A DNA stretch of 64,000 bases, taken from NCBI RefSeq assembly GCF_037414475.1, contig NZ_CP147913.1, positions 6,818,001 through 6,882,000 on the forward strand, given 5' to 3'. The notes under the pieces are model-generated. The model did not search any database. It saw only the letters and a list, made by a program, of their open reading frames with translations, and was not told where the DNA came from. How positions within the stretch are numbered: the first letter of the stretch is position 1; each line of letters opens with the position of its first letter. A program made the position numbers and the translations under genes. Of this stretch, positions 9,293 through 17,554 are shown one piece after another. This DNA comes from Myxococcus stipitatus (lineage in GTDB: Bacteria > Myxococcota > Myxococcia > Myxococcales > Myxococcaceae).

Positions 9293-10456
9293 ATGAAGAC
9301 CTCTCCTCCGTCGACTGCGCTCGTGCGGTTCGATCCGCTGCTGTTGTGCGCCGTGCTGGCCCTGGTGACGATGGGGCTGGTGATGGTGTACTCGGCGAGC
9401 GCGGTGCTCGCGCAGGACAAGCTGGGCGACAGCTTGTACTTCTTCAAGCGGCAGCTCACCGCGGCGGGCATGGGCCTGGTGGCCATGGCCGTGGCCATGA
9501 AGGTGGGTTGGCGCAAGCTGGCGCGCTGGGCGTATCCGCTGCTGCTCGCGGCCATCGTCCTCCTGGTGCTGGTGGCGATTCCGGGCATCGGCTCGGCGGC
9601 GGGTGGCGCGCGGCGCTGGATTCGGCTGCCGGGCTTCAGCCTCCAGCCCGCGGAGGTGGCCAAGTTCGCGTGGGTGGTCTACCTGTCCTATTCGCTGGCG
9701 AAGAAGCGCGAGAAGGTGGCGACGTTCTCGGTGGGCTTCCTCCCGCACCTGGCGCTCTGCGGCATCCTGGTGATGCTTTGCATGCTCCAGCCCGACTTCG
9801 GCAGCAGCGTGTTGCTGGTGTTCATGTTGTTCGTGCTGCTGTTCGCCGCGGGCGCGAAGCTCAGCTACCTGGTGGGCTCCGTGCTGCTCGCGCTGCCGCT
9901 GGCCTATGTGGCCATCGCCTCCAGCCCGTACCGCATGAAGCGCATCCTGGCCTTCCTGGACCCATGGGCGCACCGCCATGACGTGGGCTACCAGGTGGCC
10001 GAGTCGCTCATGTCCATCGGCTCGGGCGGCGTGGTGGGCCTGGGCCTGGGCGACGGGCGGCAGAAGCTCTTCTTCCTGCCGGAAGCACACACGGACTTCA
10101 TCTTCTCCATCCTGGGCGAGGAGACGGGGCTGGTGGGCGTGGGCGTGCTCGTCGCGCTCTACGCCATCGTCCTGTGGCGCGGCGTGCGCGCGAGCCTGGC
10201 GGCGGGGGAGACCTTCGGCACGTACCTGGGCCTGGGCTTCACCTCCATCATCGCGTTCCAGGCCACGGTGAACATGTGCGTGGCCATGGGGCTCTTGCCC
10301 ACGAAGGGGCTGACGCTGCCGTTCGTTTCGTACGGAGGCACGTCGCTGGTGGTGCTGATGGCGGCGGCGGGCGTGTTGCTGTCGCTGAGCGCCAGCGCAC
10401 AGGGCGCGCCGAGAAGTTCGCGAGCGGGTTCGGAGTTGAGGGAGGTGGCGGCGTGA
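9293..10456 (+). CDS. ftsW: SEDS-family septal peptidoglycan glycosyltransferase FtsW
   Basis: 387 residues and about ten TM segments. Typical SEDS features are DPLLL...VMVYSAS at the start, the GGARRWI loop, QPSEV-like LQPAEVAKF, the conserved Asp-containing LQPDFGS, the HRHDVGYQ loop and the C-terminal FVSYGGTS. It polymerises lipid II at the septum with FtsI as partner. I chose the ATG at 9293, right after murD; the frame is open further upstream only inside murD. The stop overlaps the murG GTG. Confidence 0.96.
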   Translation: MKTSPPSTALVRFDPLLLCAVLALVTMGLVMVYSASAVLAQDKLGDSLYFFKRQLTAAGMGLVAMAVAMKVGWRKLARWAYPLLLAAIVLLVLVAIPGIGSAAGGARRWIRLPGFSLQPAEVAKFAWVVYLSYSLAKKREKVATFSVGFLPHLALCGILVMLCMLQPDFGSSVLLVFMLFVLLFAAGAKLSYLVGSVLLALPLAYVAIASSPYRMKRILAFLDPWAHRHDVGYQVAESLMSIGSGGVVGLGLGDGRQKLFFLPEAHTDFIFSILGEETGLVGVGVLVALYAIVLWRGVRASLAAGETFGTYLGLGFTSIIAFQATVNMCVAMGLLPTKGLTLPFVSYGGTSLVVLMAAAGVLLSLSASAQGAPRSSRAGSELREVAA

Positions 10457-11598
10457 AGGTGCTCATCGCGGGAGGCGGCACCGGTGGTCATCTCTTTCCG
10501 GGCATCGCGCTGGCGGAAGAGGTGGTGACGCGTCACCACGCCAACGAGGTCGTCTTCGTGGGCACGGAGCGGGGCCTGGAGGCGCGCGTGGTTCCGCGCG
10601 AGGGCTATCCGCTGGAGCTGGTGAAGGTGCAGGGCCTCAAGGGCAAGGGCCTCTTCTCCCTGCTCAAGGCGCTGGTGGCGCTGCCCCTGGCCTTCATCGA
10701 ATCGTTTCGCATCCTCGTGCGGCAGAAGCCCGACGTGGTGGTGGGCGTGGGCGGCTACGCGAGCGGGCCCGTGGTGATGGCCGCGTGGCTGATGGGCATC
10801 CCCACCGCCATCCAGGAGCAGAACGCGCTGCCGGGCTTCACCAACAAGGTGTTGGGCAAGATGGTGCGCGTGGTCTTCATCGCCTTCGAGGAGGCGCGGC
10901 GCTTCTTCCCGGAGAAGAAGGTGCAGCTCATCGGCAACCCCATCCGCCGCAAGTTGATGGACAACTACCTGCGCAGCCACGTGGCGCACGAGCACTTCTC
11001 GGTGCTCGTCTTCGGCGGCAGCCTGGGCGCGCGGGGCATCAACCAGCGGATGTTGGAGGCGCTCGACTCGCTGGGGGACTTGAAGGGCGACGTGCGCTTC
11101 GTGCACCAGACGGGGAAGAACGACCTGGAGACGGTGCGCAAGGGCTACGCGGACAAGGGCTTCCAGGCGGAGGTGGTGGAGTTCATCGACGACATGTCGA
11201 GCGCGTACGCGAAGGCGGACCTCGTCGTCTGTCGCGCGGGCGCCACCACGCTGGCGGAGCTCACGGTGTGCAAGAAGGCGAGCATCCTCATCCCCTTCCC
11301 GCACGCGACGGATGACCACCAGACGGTGAACGCGCGGGCGCTGGTGGACGCGGGCGCGGCGTTGATGTTCCAGGAGTCGGAGCTGACGGGGCAGAAGCTG
11401 GCGGAGACGCTGCGGATGCTGAAGTCGCAGCCGGAGCGTCTCAAGGGCATGGAGAAGAAGGCGGCGCTGCTGGGCCGCCCCGAGGCGGCGAAGGAGCTGG
11501 CGGACGTGTGTGTGGACCTGATGGTGCAGACCTGGGGCCCCAGTGGCCGCGAGCGCGCCACCCCCGAGGCGAAGAAGGCGCCCAGGAGCGAGTCGTGA
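10453..11598 (+). CDS. murG: UDP-GlcNAc:lipid I N-acetylglucosaminyltransferase MurG
   Basis: 381 residues in a GT-B fold (family GT28). The N-terminal G-loop [16 protein letters not shown], the middle QEQNALPG stretch and the C-terminal FGGSLGA and [10 protein letters not shown] motifs are all present. It adds GlcNAc to lipid I to make lipid II on the inner face of the membrane. The GTG start overlaps the ftsW stop. The C-terminus has a charged extension (about 20 residues) beyond the usual end. Confidence 0.98.
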   Translation: MKVLIAGGGTGGHLFPGIALAEEVVTRHHANEVVFVGTERGLEARVVPREGYPLELVKVQGLKGKGLFSLLKALVALPLAFIESFRILVRQKPDVVVGVGGYASGPVVMAAWLMGIPTAIQEQNALPGFTNKVLGKMVRVVFIAFEEARRFFPEKKVQLIGNPIRRKLMDNYLRSHVAHEHFSVLVFGGSLGARGINQRMLEALDSLGDLKGDVRFVHQTGKNDLETVRKGYADKGFQAEVVEFIDDMSSAYAKADLVVCRAGATTLAELTVCKKASILIPFPHATDDHQTVNARALVDAGAALMFQESELTGQKLAETLRMLKSQPERLKGMEKKAALLGRPEAAKELADVCVDLMVQTWGPSGRERATPEAKKAPRSES

Positions 11599-13013
11599 CG
11601 AAGAACAAGCCTCAGAGTCTCTTCAAGACGCGGCATGCCGCGCAGGTGCACTTCGTGGGCATCGGCGGCATCGGCATGAGCGGTATCGCCGAGGTGCTGC
11701 TCAACCTGGGCTACCGGGTGTCCGGCTCCGACTTGAAGGAGAGCGACATCACCCGGCGCCTGGCGCGCATGGGCGCCACCATCTTCGAGGGCCACAAGGC
11801 GCAGAACCTGGTCCAGGCAGACGTGGTGGTCATCTCCTCCGCGGTGCGCAAGGACAACCCGGAGGTCGTCACCGCGCGCCAGCGCAAGATTCCCGTCATC
11901 CCGCGCGCGGAGATGCTCGCGGAGTTGATGCGGCTGAAGTACTCGGTCGCGGTGGCGGGCAGCCACGGCAAGACGACGACGACGTCCATGGTGGCCACGG
12001 TGCTGAGCGCCGCGGGCCTGGACCCGACGGCGGTGGTGGGCGGCAAGGTGAACGTGCTCGACTCCAACGCCAAGTTGGGCAAGAGCGAGTTGATGGTGGT
12101 GGAGGCGGACGAGAGCGACGGCAGCTTCCTCAAGCTGCACCCGTCCATCTCCATCGTCACCAACATCGACCCGGAGCACATGGACCACTACGGCTCGCTG
12201 GAGACGCTCCAGACGGCCTTCGTGGAGTTCTGCAACCGGGTGCCGTTCTACGGCCTCAACGTGTTGTGCCTGGACAACCCCAACGTCCAGGCGCTCTTGC
12301 CGCGCATCGAGAAGCGCTTCGTCACGTACGGCAGCTCGCACATGGCGGACTACCGCCTGGAGAGCATCTCCCTGGACGGCTTCACCACGACGTTCCAGGC
12401 GTTCCGCCGCGAGGAGGCGCTGGGCGAGTTCCGCGTGCGCATGGTGGGCGCGCACAACGCCTTCAACGCGCTGGCCGTCATCGCCGTGGCGGAGGAGATG
12501 GACATCCCGCTGGAGACGGTGCGCACCGCGCTGGCCGAGTTCGGCGGCGTGCAGCGGCGCTTCACGGTGAAGGGCGAGGCGAAGGGCATCACCGTCGTGG
12601 ATGACTACGGTCATCACCCCACGGAGGTGCTGGCCACGCTCGCGGGCGCGCGGCGCGCGTTCGGCCGGCGCGTGGTGGTGGCCTTCCAGCCGCACCGGTA
12701 CACGCGCACGCATGACTTGATGAAGGAGTTCACCACCGCGTTCAACGACGCGGACGTGCTCTTCGTCAGCAGCGTCTACGCGGCCGGCGAGGAACCCATT
12801 CCGGGAGCCACGGGCGACGCGCTGGCGGACGCCATCCGCGCGCATGGGCACCGCGACGTGACGTATGTCCCCAAGCGCACGGACCTGCCCGCGGCGCTGC
12901 TGCCCCGGCTGCGCGAGGGCGACCTGGTGCTGACGCTGGGCGCGGGTGACATCACCCACGTGGGCCCGGAGCTGTTGTCCCTGCTGTCCGCTCCCGCCGC
13001 GACGAAGGGCTAG
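11595..13013 (+). CDS. murC: UDP-MurNAc:L-alanine ligase MurC
   Basis: 472 residues. The N-terminal UDP-binding [14 protein letters not shown] motif is followed by the ATP loop [11 protein letters not shown] near residue 119, EADESDGSF, and the DDYGHHPTE motif of MurC. It commits UDP-MurNAc to stem-peptide assembly. The GTG overlaps the murG stop by 4 bp. Confidence 0.98.
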   Translation: MTKNKPQSLFKTRHAAQVHFVGIGGIGMSGIAEVLLNLGYRVSGSDLKESDITRRLARMGATIFEGHKAQNLVQADVVVISSAVRKDNPEVVTARQRKIPVIPRAEMLAELMRLKYSVAVAGSHGKTTTTSMVATVLSAAGLDPTAVVGGKVNVLDSNAKLGKSELMVVEADESDGSFLKLHPSISIVTNIDPEHMDHYGSLETLQTAFVEFCNRVPFYGLNVLCLDNPNVQALLPRIEKRFVTYGSSHMADYRLESISLDGFTTTFQAFRREEALGEFRVRMVGAHNAFNALAVIAVAEEMDIPLETVRTALAEFGGVQRRFTVKGEAKGITVVDDYGHHPTEVLATLAGARRAFGRRVVVAFQPHRYTRTHDLMKEFTTAFNDADVLFVSSVYAAGEEPIPGATGDALADAIRAHGHRDVTYVPKRTDLPAALLPRLREGDLVLTLGAGDITHVGPELLSLLSAPAATKG

Positions 13014-13018
13014 CCGTC

Positions 13019-13954
13019 ATGGTGGAAGAGGGCGTGAAGACGGCGCTGGCGGCGCGCGTGGAGCAGGTGCCGGACTGCGAGGTGAAGGCCGGGGCTCCCC
13101 TGGCGCCCCTCATCAGCGTCCGGGTGGGCGGCGCGGCGGAGGCGCTGGTGCGTCCTCGCTCGGCCGAGGCGCTGGTGGCCCTGCTGAAGCTCGCTCGCGA
13201 CGAGGGGGCTCCCGTCACCATCCTGGGCGGCGGCGCCAACACGCTGGTGGGCGACGGCGGCGTGCCGGGGCTCACGGTGAAGGTTCCTGGGACCCTGTTC
13301 CCGGAGGAACTCGAGGTGGGGGCAGACGAGGGCCTCATCACCTTGTGCTCGGGCTCGGCCATCGTGCGCATCGTCAACGTGATGCGGGCTCAAGGGTTGG
13401 TGGGCGCGGAGTTCCTCGCGGGCATCCCCGGGACGCTGGGGGGCGCGGTGTCGATGAACGCGGGCACGAAGAATGGCGAGGCCTTCCGAGTCATCGACGC
13501 GGTGGAAGTGGCCACGGCGGACGGGGTGGGGTGGCTCACGAAGGCGCAGATTCCGCATTCCTACCGGCACTCGGAATTGCCTCCGGGCGGGGTGGTGACG
13601 CGGGTGCGCTTCCGCCTCCCCAAGGGGGACGTGGAGGCCTCGAAGGCCGCCATGGACGCGGACCTGGGCTACCGCAAGCGGACGCAGCCCTTGAGCCAGC
13701 CCAACTTCGGCAGCGTCTTCACCAATCCGCCAGGCGACCACGCCGGGCGACTCATTGAACGCGTGGGCCTGAAGGGCCACACGCTGGGGCGGGCGCAGAT
13801 TTCGACGCTGCACGCCAACTGGATTGTGAACCTGGGCGGTGCCACCGCCCGGGACGTGCTGGGCCTCATCACGCTGATGCAGACGCGGGTGCGTGAGGAG
13901 ACCGGCGTGGAGATGAAACCCGAAGTCAAACGCGTGGGGGAGTTCCTGCCATGA
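13019..13954 (+). CDS. murB: UDP-N-acetylenolpyruvoylglucosamine reductase MurB
   Basis: 311 residues, an FAD-dependent NADPH reductase that produces UDP-MurNAc. Visible motifs are the FAD-binding GGGANTLVGD near residue 77, the GIPGTLGGAVSMNAG block, and NFGSVFTNPPGDHAGRLIE with the serine region of type II (shorter) MurB enzymes. It starts 5 bp after murC; its stop overlaps the ddl ATG. Confidence 0.97.
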   Translation: MVEEGVKTALAARVEQVPDCEVKAGAPLAPLISVRVGGAAEALVRPRSAEALVALLKLARDEGAPVTILGGGANTLVGDGGVPGLTVKVPGTLFPEELEVGADEGLITLCSGSAIVRIVNVMRAQGLVGAEFLAGIPGTLGGAVSMNAGTKNGEAFRVIDAVEVATADGVGWLTKAQIPHSYRHSELPPGGVVTRVRFRLPKGDVEASKAAMDADLGYRKRTQPLSQPNFGSVFTNPPGDHAGRLIERVGLKGHTLGRAQISTLHANWIVNLGGATARDVLGLITLMQTRVREETGVEMKPEVKRVGEFLP

Positions 13955-14907
13955 CAGTCATTCGCGGTGCCTTCAGCAAGGACGAGCTCAAGCACAAGCG
14001 CGTGGGCGTGTTGTACGGCGGCCTCTCCGCCGAGCGCGAGGTGTCCCTGCGCACCGGCGCCGCCGTGGCCGAGGCGCTGCGCTCGCTGGGCTACACTGTG
14101 GTGGACATCGACGTGGGGAAGGACCTGCCCGCGCGTCTCGCCGCGGAGAAGGTGGACGTGGCGTGGCTGGCGGTGCACGGCCGCTACGGCGAGGACGGCA
14201 GCCTCCAGGGGCTGCTCGAGTCCATGTTCATCCCTTACACGGGCAGCGGCGTGCTGGCGTCCGCGCTGGGCATGGACAAGGTCTACGCCAAGCAGGTCTT
14301 CGTGGCGCACGGCATCCCCACGCCCGCCTACCGCGCGTTCCAGGACGAGGCGTCCGCGCTGGCGGCGGGGGACTCGCTGCCGTTTCCCTTCCCCGTTGTC
14401 GTGAAGCCCAGCCGCGAGGGCAGCAGCGTGGGCGTGCACATCTGCAAGACGCGCGAGTCGTACGACGCCGCCGTGCGGGATGCGGCGAAGTATGCGGGCA
14501 CCCTCCTGGTGGAGCAGTTCGTCAAGGGCCGCGAAGTCCAAGGTGGAGTCCTGGACGATGAGGCGCTGGGCGTCATCGAGGTTCGCGCCGCACGCGAGTT
14601 CTACGACTACGATGCGAAGTACAAGGCGGGCACTGGCACTCAGTACCTCTTCCCCGCGCCCCTTCCTCCGGATCAGTATGCACGGGTCAATGAGGTGTGC
14701 CTGGGCGCGCACCGGGCCCTGGGATGTGCCGGGGCCTCGCGCTCGGATGTCATCGTCACCGAGGGAGGCGCTGTGTTCCTGCTGGAAACCAACACGCTGC
14801 CGGGTATGACGGCCACCAGCCTGCTGCCCAAGATTGCGGCTGGACGCGGAATTGACTTCCCGTCCTTGTGCGAGCGCCTGTTGCAAGGGGCCTGTCTCAA
14901 GGCTTAG
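13951..14907 (+). CDS. ddl: D-alanine:D-alanine ligase
   Basis: 318 residues in the ATP-grasp fold. Motifs include GVLYGGLSAEREVSLRTG at the start, the VAHGRYGEDG-like VHGRYGEDGSLQGLLE, the VKPSREGSSVGV nucleotide loop, and the C-terminal ETNTLPGMT Mg-binding motif. It makes the D-Ala-D-Ala dipeptide used by MurF. The EGSSVG loop and the downstream catalytic residues look intact, with no sign of D-Ala-D-Lac specificity that I can identify by eye. Its ATG overlaps the murB stop. Confidence 0.98.
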   Translation: MTVIRGAFSKDELKHKRVGVLYGGLSAEREVSLRTGAAVAEALRSLGYTVVDIDVGKDLPARLAAEKVDVAWLAVHGRYGEDGSLQGLLESMFIPYTGSGVLASALGMDKVYAKQVFVAHGIPTPAYRAFQDEASALAAGDSLPFPFPVVVKPSREGSSVGVHICKTRESYDAAVRDAAKYAGTLLVEQFVKGREVQGGVLDDEALGVIEVRAAREFYDYDAKYKAGTGTQYLFPAPLPPDQYARVNEVCLGAHRALGCAGASRSDVIVTEGGAVFLLETNTLPGMTATSLLPKIAAGRGIDFPSLCERLLQGACLKA

Positions 14908-14941
14908 AAGGCGCCCCCCTTTCGAATCCCCCTGGAAAAGT

Positions 14942-15000
14942 CCCGGGCTCCTCGTGTGCCCGGGGCGCTACAGCAACGTGGCTGTCGCCAAAAACTGGCG
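14942..15000 (+). promoter_or_regulatory. hairpin-rich leader before ftsQ
   Basis: The 138 bp between ddl and ftsQ is the widest gap inside the dcw cluster. It holds an inverted CCCGGG repeat (14942-14947 with 14959-14964) and a perfect CGCCA-aaaac-TGGCG hairpin (14986-15000). Neither is followed by a T run, so a simple terminator is unlikely. It may host an internal promoter or modulate expression of ftsQ-ftsA; this is inference. Confidence 0.35.
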
Positions 15001-15045
15001 TGGAGAAACATCCGCGCGCAGCATGCGTGTCACCGTTCCCTCATC

Positions 15046-15903
15046 ATGGCCTTTGGTCGAAACAAGAACCGCCGCCGTCAGGACGCCGCCCAGCGAAACG
15101 AGGCGGTCAAAGGCGCGGTGCGTTCAAAGGGACCGGGCGTGTTGAAGGTGCTGGCGCTGACGCTGGTGACGGGCCTGTTGGTGTGGGGTGGGGTGGAATT
15201 GCGGCGCTGGGCGCTCCAGTCGCCCCGGTTCGAGCTGGCGGCGGTGTCGTTCTCCGGCCTGCAGCGCGCCTCGCGCGTGGAGTTGTTGCGGCTGGCGGCG
15301 CTGACGAAGGGGCAGAACCTCTGGGCGTTGGACGTGGGCGCGCTGGAGCGGGCCATGCTCCAGCACCCGTGGGTGAAGAAGGTGGAGGTGTCCCGGCGCT
15401 TTCCCAACCGCGTGTCCGTCGCGGTGACGGAGCACGTGCCGGAGGCACTGGCGGTGCTGGGCGAGCTGTACGTGTTGGACGAGGAGGGCGAGCCCTTCAA
15501 GCGGGTGACGCCAGGGGATGGACTGGACCTGCCGCTCGTCACCGGGGTGGACCGGGAGGGCTACGTGACGGACCCGGACCAGGCGCGCCAGCGGTTCCAG
15601 GCGGCGCTGGAGGTGGCTCGGGCGTATACGAAGGCGGCGGCGCCGGGCAAGCCCGAGCGGCTGTCCGAGGTCCGGATGGATGGGCGGGACGTGACGCTGG
15701 TGGCGGCTTCCGGTCAGGAAGTGCGCCTAGGCGAAGGAGATTCCGAGGTCAAGCTGCAGCGGTTGGCCCGTGTCCGGCGCGAACTGGGCGCCAGGGGGCT
15801 TGCAGCGGAGATCATTCACCTGGATAACCGGGCCCGGCCCGGTTGGGTGGCGGTGAAGATTTCGAGCCCCGTGTCCGAGAGGAGCGGGAGCGCGAAGCCG
15901 TAA
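15046..15903 (+). CDS. ftsQ: cell division protein FtsQ (DivIB family, POTRA domain)
   Basis: 285 residues: a basic cytoplasmic start rich in Arg/Lys, one TM segment (about residues 34-52), then a POTRA domain beginning FELAAVSFSGLQRASRVELL, and a beta domain containing NRVSVAVTEHVPEALA. FtsQ connects early and late divisome proteins in the periplasm. I chose ATG 15046 (protein start MAFGRNKNRR) because it gives the usual short basic N-terminus. The frame is open about 90 bp further upstream. Confidence 0.92.
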   Translation: MAFGRNKNRRRQDAAQRNEAVKGAVRSKGPGVLKVLALTLVTGLLVWGGVELRRWALQSPRFELAAVSFSGLQRASRVELLRLAALTKGQNLWALDVGALERAMLQHPWVKKVEVSRRFPNRVSVAVTEHVPEALAVLGELYVLDEEGEPFKRVTPGDGLDLPLVTGVDREGYVTDPDQARQRFQAALEVARAYTKAAAPGKPERLSEVRMDGRDVTLVAASGQEVRLGEGDSEVKLQRLARVRRELGARGLAAEIIHLDNRARPGWVAVKISSPVSERSGSAKP

Positions 15904-15947
15904 GAGGACGCCCCTTTCACGAGAGTGGGGGGCCTGGGAGGGTTGTC

Positions 15948-17180
15948 ATGGCGAAGCAGAAGTCGGGGGAGATTATTGTCGGCCTCGACATCGGCACGAC
16001 GAAGATTTGCGCCATCGTCGGGGAGCTGACCGACAGCGGTATCGACATCATCGGTATCGGGACGCATCCGTCGAAGGGGTTGCGCAAGGGCGTGGTGGTC
16101 AACATCGAGGCGACCGTCTCCTCCATCCGCCGCGCGATTGAAGAAGCGGAGCTGATGGCGGGCGCCGAGATTTCCCATGTCTACACGGGGATCGCCGGTG
16201 GCCACATCAAGGGCTTCAATTCCCAGGGCATCGTCGCGGTGAAGGACAAGGAGGTCCGCGAGGCGGACATCGCCCGAGTCATCGACGCGGCCAAGGCGGT
16301 GGCCATTCCGCTGGACCGGGAAGTCATCCACGTGCTGCCCCAGGAGTTCATCATCGATGACCAGGGCGGCATCAAGGAGCCCCTGGGCATGGCGGGCGTG
16401 CGCCTGGAGGCCAAGGTGCACATCGTCACGGGCGCCGTCTCCAGCGCGCAGAACATCGTCAAGTGCGCGAACCGGACGGGCCTGAATGTTTCAGACATCG
16501 TCCTGCAGCCCCTGGCGAGCGCCGAGGCGGTGCTGGGCGATGACGAGAAGGAACTGGGTGTCTGCCTCGTCGACATCGGCGGTGGCACCACGGACATCGC
16601 CATCTTCTCCGGCGGCTCCATCGTCCACACGGCGGTGATTGCACTGGGTGGCAACAACCTCACCAGTGATATTGCCATCGGGTTGCGCACTCCGGCCCAC
16701 GAGGCCGAGCGCATCAAGCAGAAGTACGGCTGCGCGCTGGCGTCGCTCATCAACAAGGACGACACCCTGGAAGTGCCCAGCGTGGGCGGGCGTCAGCCCC
16801 GCGTCCTCGGGCGGCAGATTCTCTGCGAGATTCTGGAGCCGCGCGTCGAGGAGATCTTCCAACTGGTGCATCGGGAGATCCAGAAGTGCGGCTACGAGGA
16901 CCTGCTGGCCTCGGGCGTGGTGATTACCGGTGGCTCCACGCTGCTGGCGGGCATGCCGGAGCTGGCCGAGGAAGTGCTCGGGCTGCCGGTGCGCCGGGGC
17001 ATGCCGCGCGGCATCGGCGGGTTGGTGGACGTGGTGAAGAGCCCCATGTACGCGACGGGCGTGGGCCTGGTCGTCTACGGTGCCAAGCACCTGGACCGGC
17101 GGATGTTCCGCATCCGCGAAGAGAACGTGTACAAGAAGGTGAAGGGCCGCATGCGCGAGTGGCTCGAGGAAATCTTCTAG
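15948..17180 (+). CDS. ftsA: cell division actin homologue FtsA
   Basis: 410 residues. The actin-fold phosphate loops are clear: IIVGLDIGTTKICAIVG at residues 8-24 and VDIGGGTTDIAIF near 208; the SHVYTGIAGGHIKG piece belongs to the FtsA-specific 1C domain. The C-terminus (VYKKVKGRMREWLEEIF) forms the amphipathic membrane-targeting helix. FtsA tethers FtsZ to the membrane. The ATG follows a GGGAGGG site. Unusually, ftsZ is not the next gene: 8.9 kb separates them. Confidence 0.98.
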   Translation: MAKQKSGEIIVGLDIGTTKICAIVGELTDSGIDIIGIGTHPSKGLRKGVVVNIEATVSSIRRAIEEAELMAGAEISHVYTGIAGGHIKGFNSQGIVAVKDKEVREADIARVIDAAKAVAIPLDREVIHVLPQEFIIDDQGGIKEPLGMAGVRLEAKVHIVTGAVSSAQNIVKCANRTGLNVSDIVLQPLASAEAVLGDDEKELGVCLVDIGGGTTDIAIFSGGSIVHTAVIALGGNNLTSDIAIGLRTPAHEAERIKQKYGCALASLINKDDTLEVPSVGGRQPRVLGRQILCEILEPRVEEIFQLVHREIQKCGYEDLLASGVVITGGSTLLAGMPELAEEVLGLPVRRGMPRGIGGLVDVVKSPMYATGVGLVVYGAKHLDRRMFRIREENVYKKVKGRMREWLEEIF

Positions 17181-17214
17181 CGCCGCGAGGACGCGAGAGC
17201 GTCCCGGTGCAACG

Positions 17215-17253
17215 AGAGGGGCTCTTCCACCTGGGAGGGCCCCTCTTCTTTTT
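17215..17253 (+). terminator. intrinsic terminator of the dcw cluster
   Basis: An 8-bp stem (AGAGGGGC at 17215-17222 paired with GCCCCTCT at 17239-17246) is followed by a pyrimidine/T-rich run TCTTTTT. It lies 35 bp after the ftsA stop and would end the dcw transcript before the giant surface-protein gene. Confidence 0.85.
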
Positions 17254-17554
17254 GGACGCAGTGCGCCACGGGTAGTGCGGGTCCGGGGGCTGGAGCTGAC
17301 GCGTCAGGGCGGGTTCGTTTCCCCGGATTGACGGGTCAAAGGAGCGCAGAGCGGGCAGTGACTGGGGGTTCAAAGGATCCGGTTTCCAGAATCTGGATCC
17401 GTGATTCGGATCCTCGGGGGTGCGCAGGGGAAAGTCGCCCTGGAAACGCCTCGGAAGGATGTGCGCCGAGAACTGGACGGGCGCTGGCGCTGGGATTGCT
17501 ATGAGCGTTTCCTCGCTGCCGCATTTCCCTTTCCGTGTGTGTGGCGCCAGTCCT
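17254..17554 (+). promoter_or_regulatory. upstream region of the giant Ig/OmpA gene
   Basis: About 300 bp with no credible gene and lower GC than its surroundings. It contains three GGATCC hexamers (17375-17380, 17395-17400, 17408-17413), the first two flanking a small CCAGAATCTGG inverted repeat. As it follows a terminator and precedes a large monocistronic gene, it must hold that gene's promoter; I cannot assign -35/-10 boxes with confidence. Confidence 0.4.
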
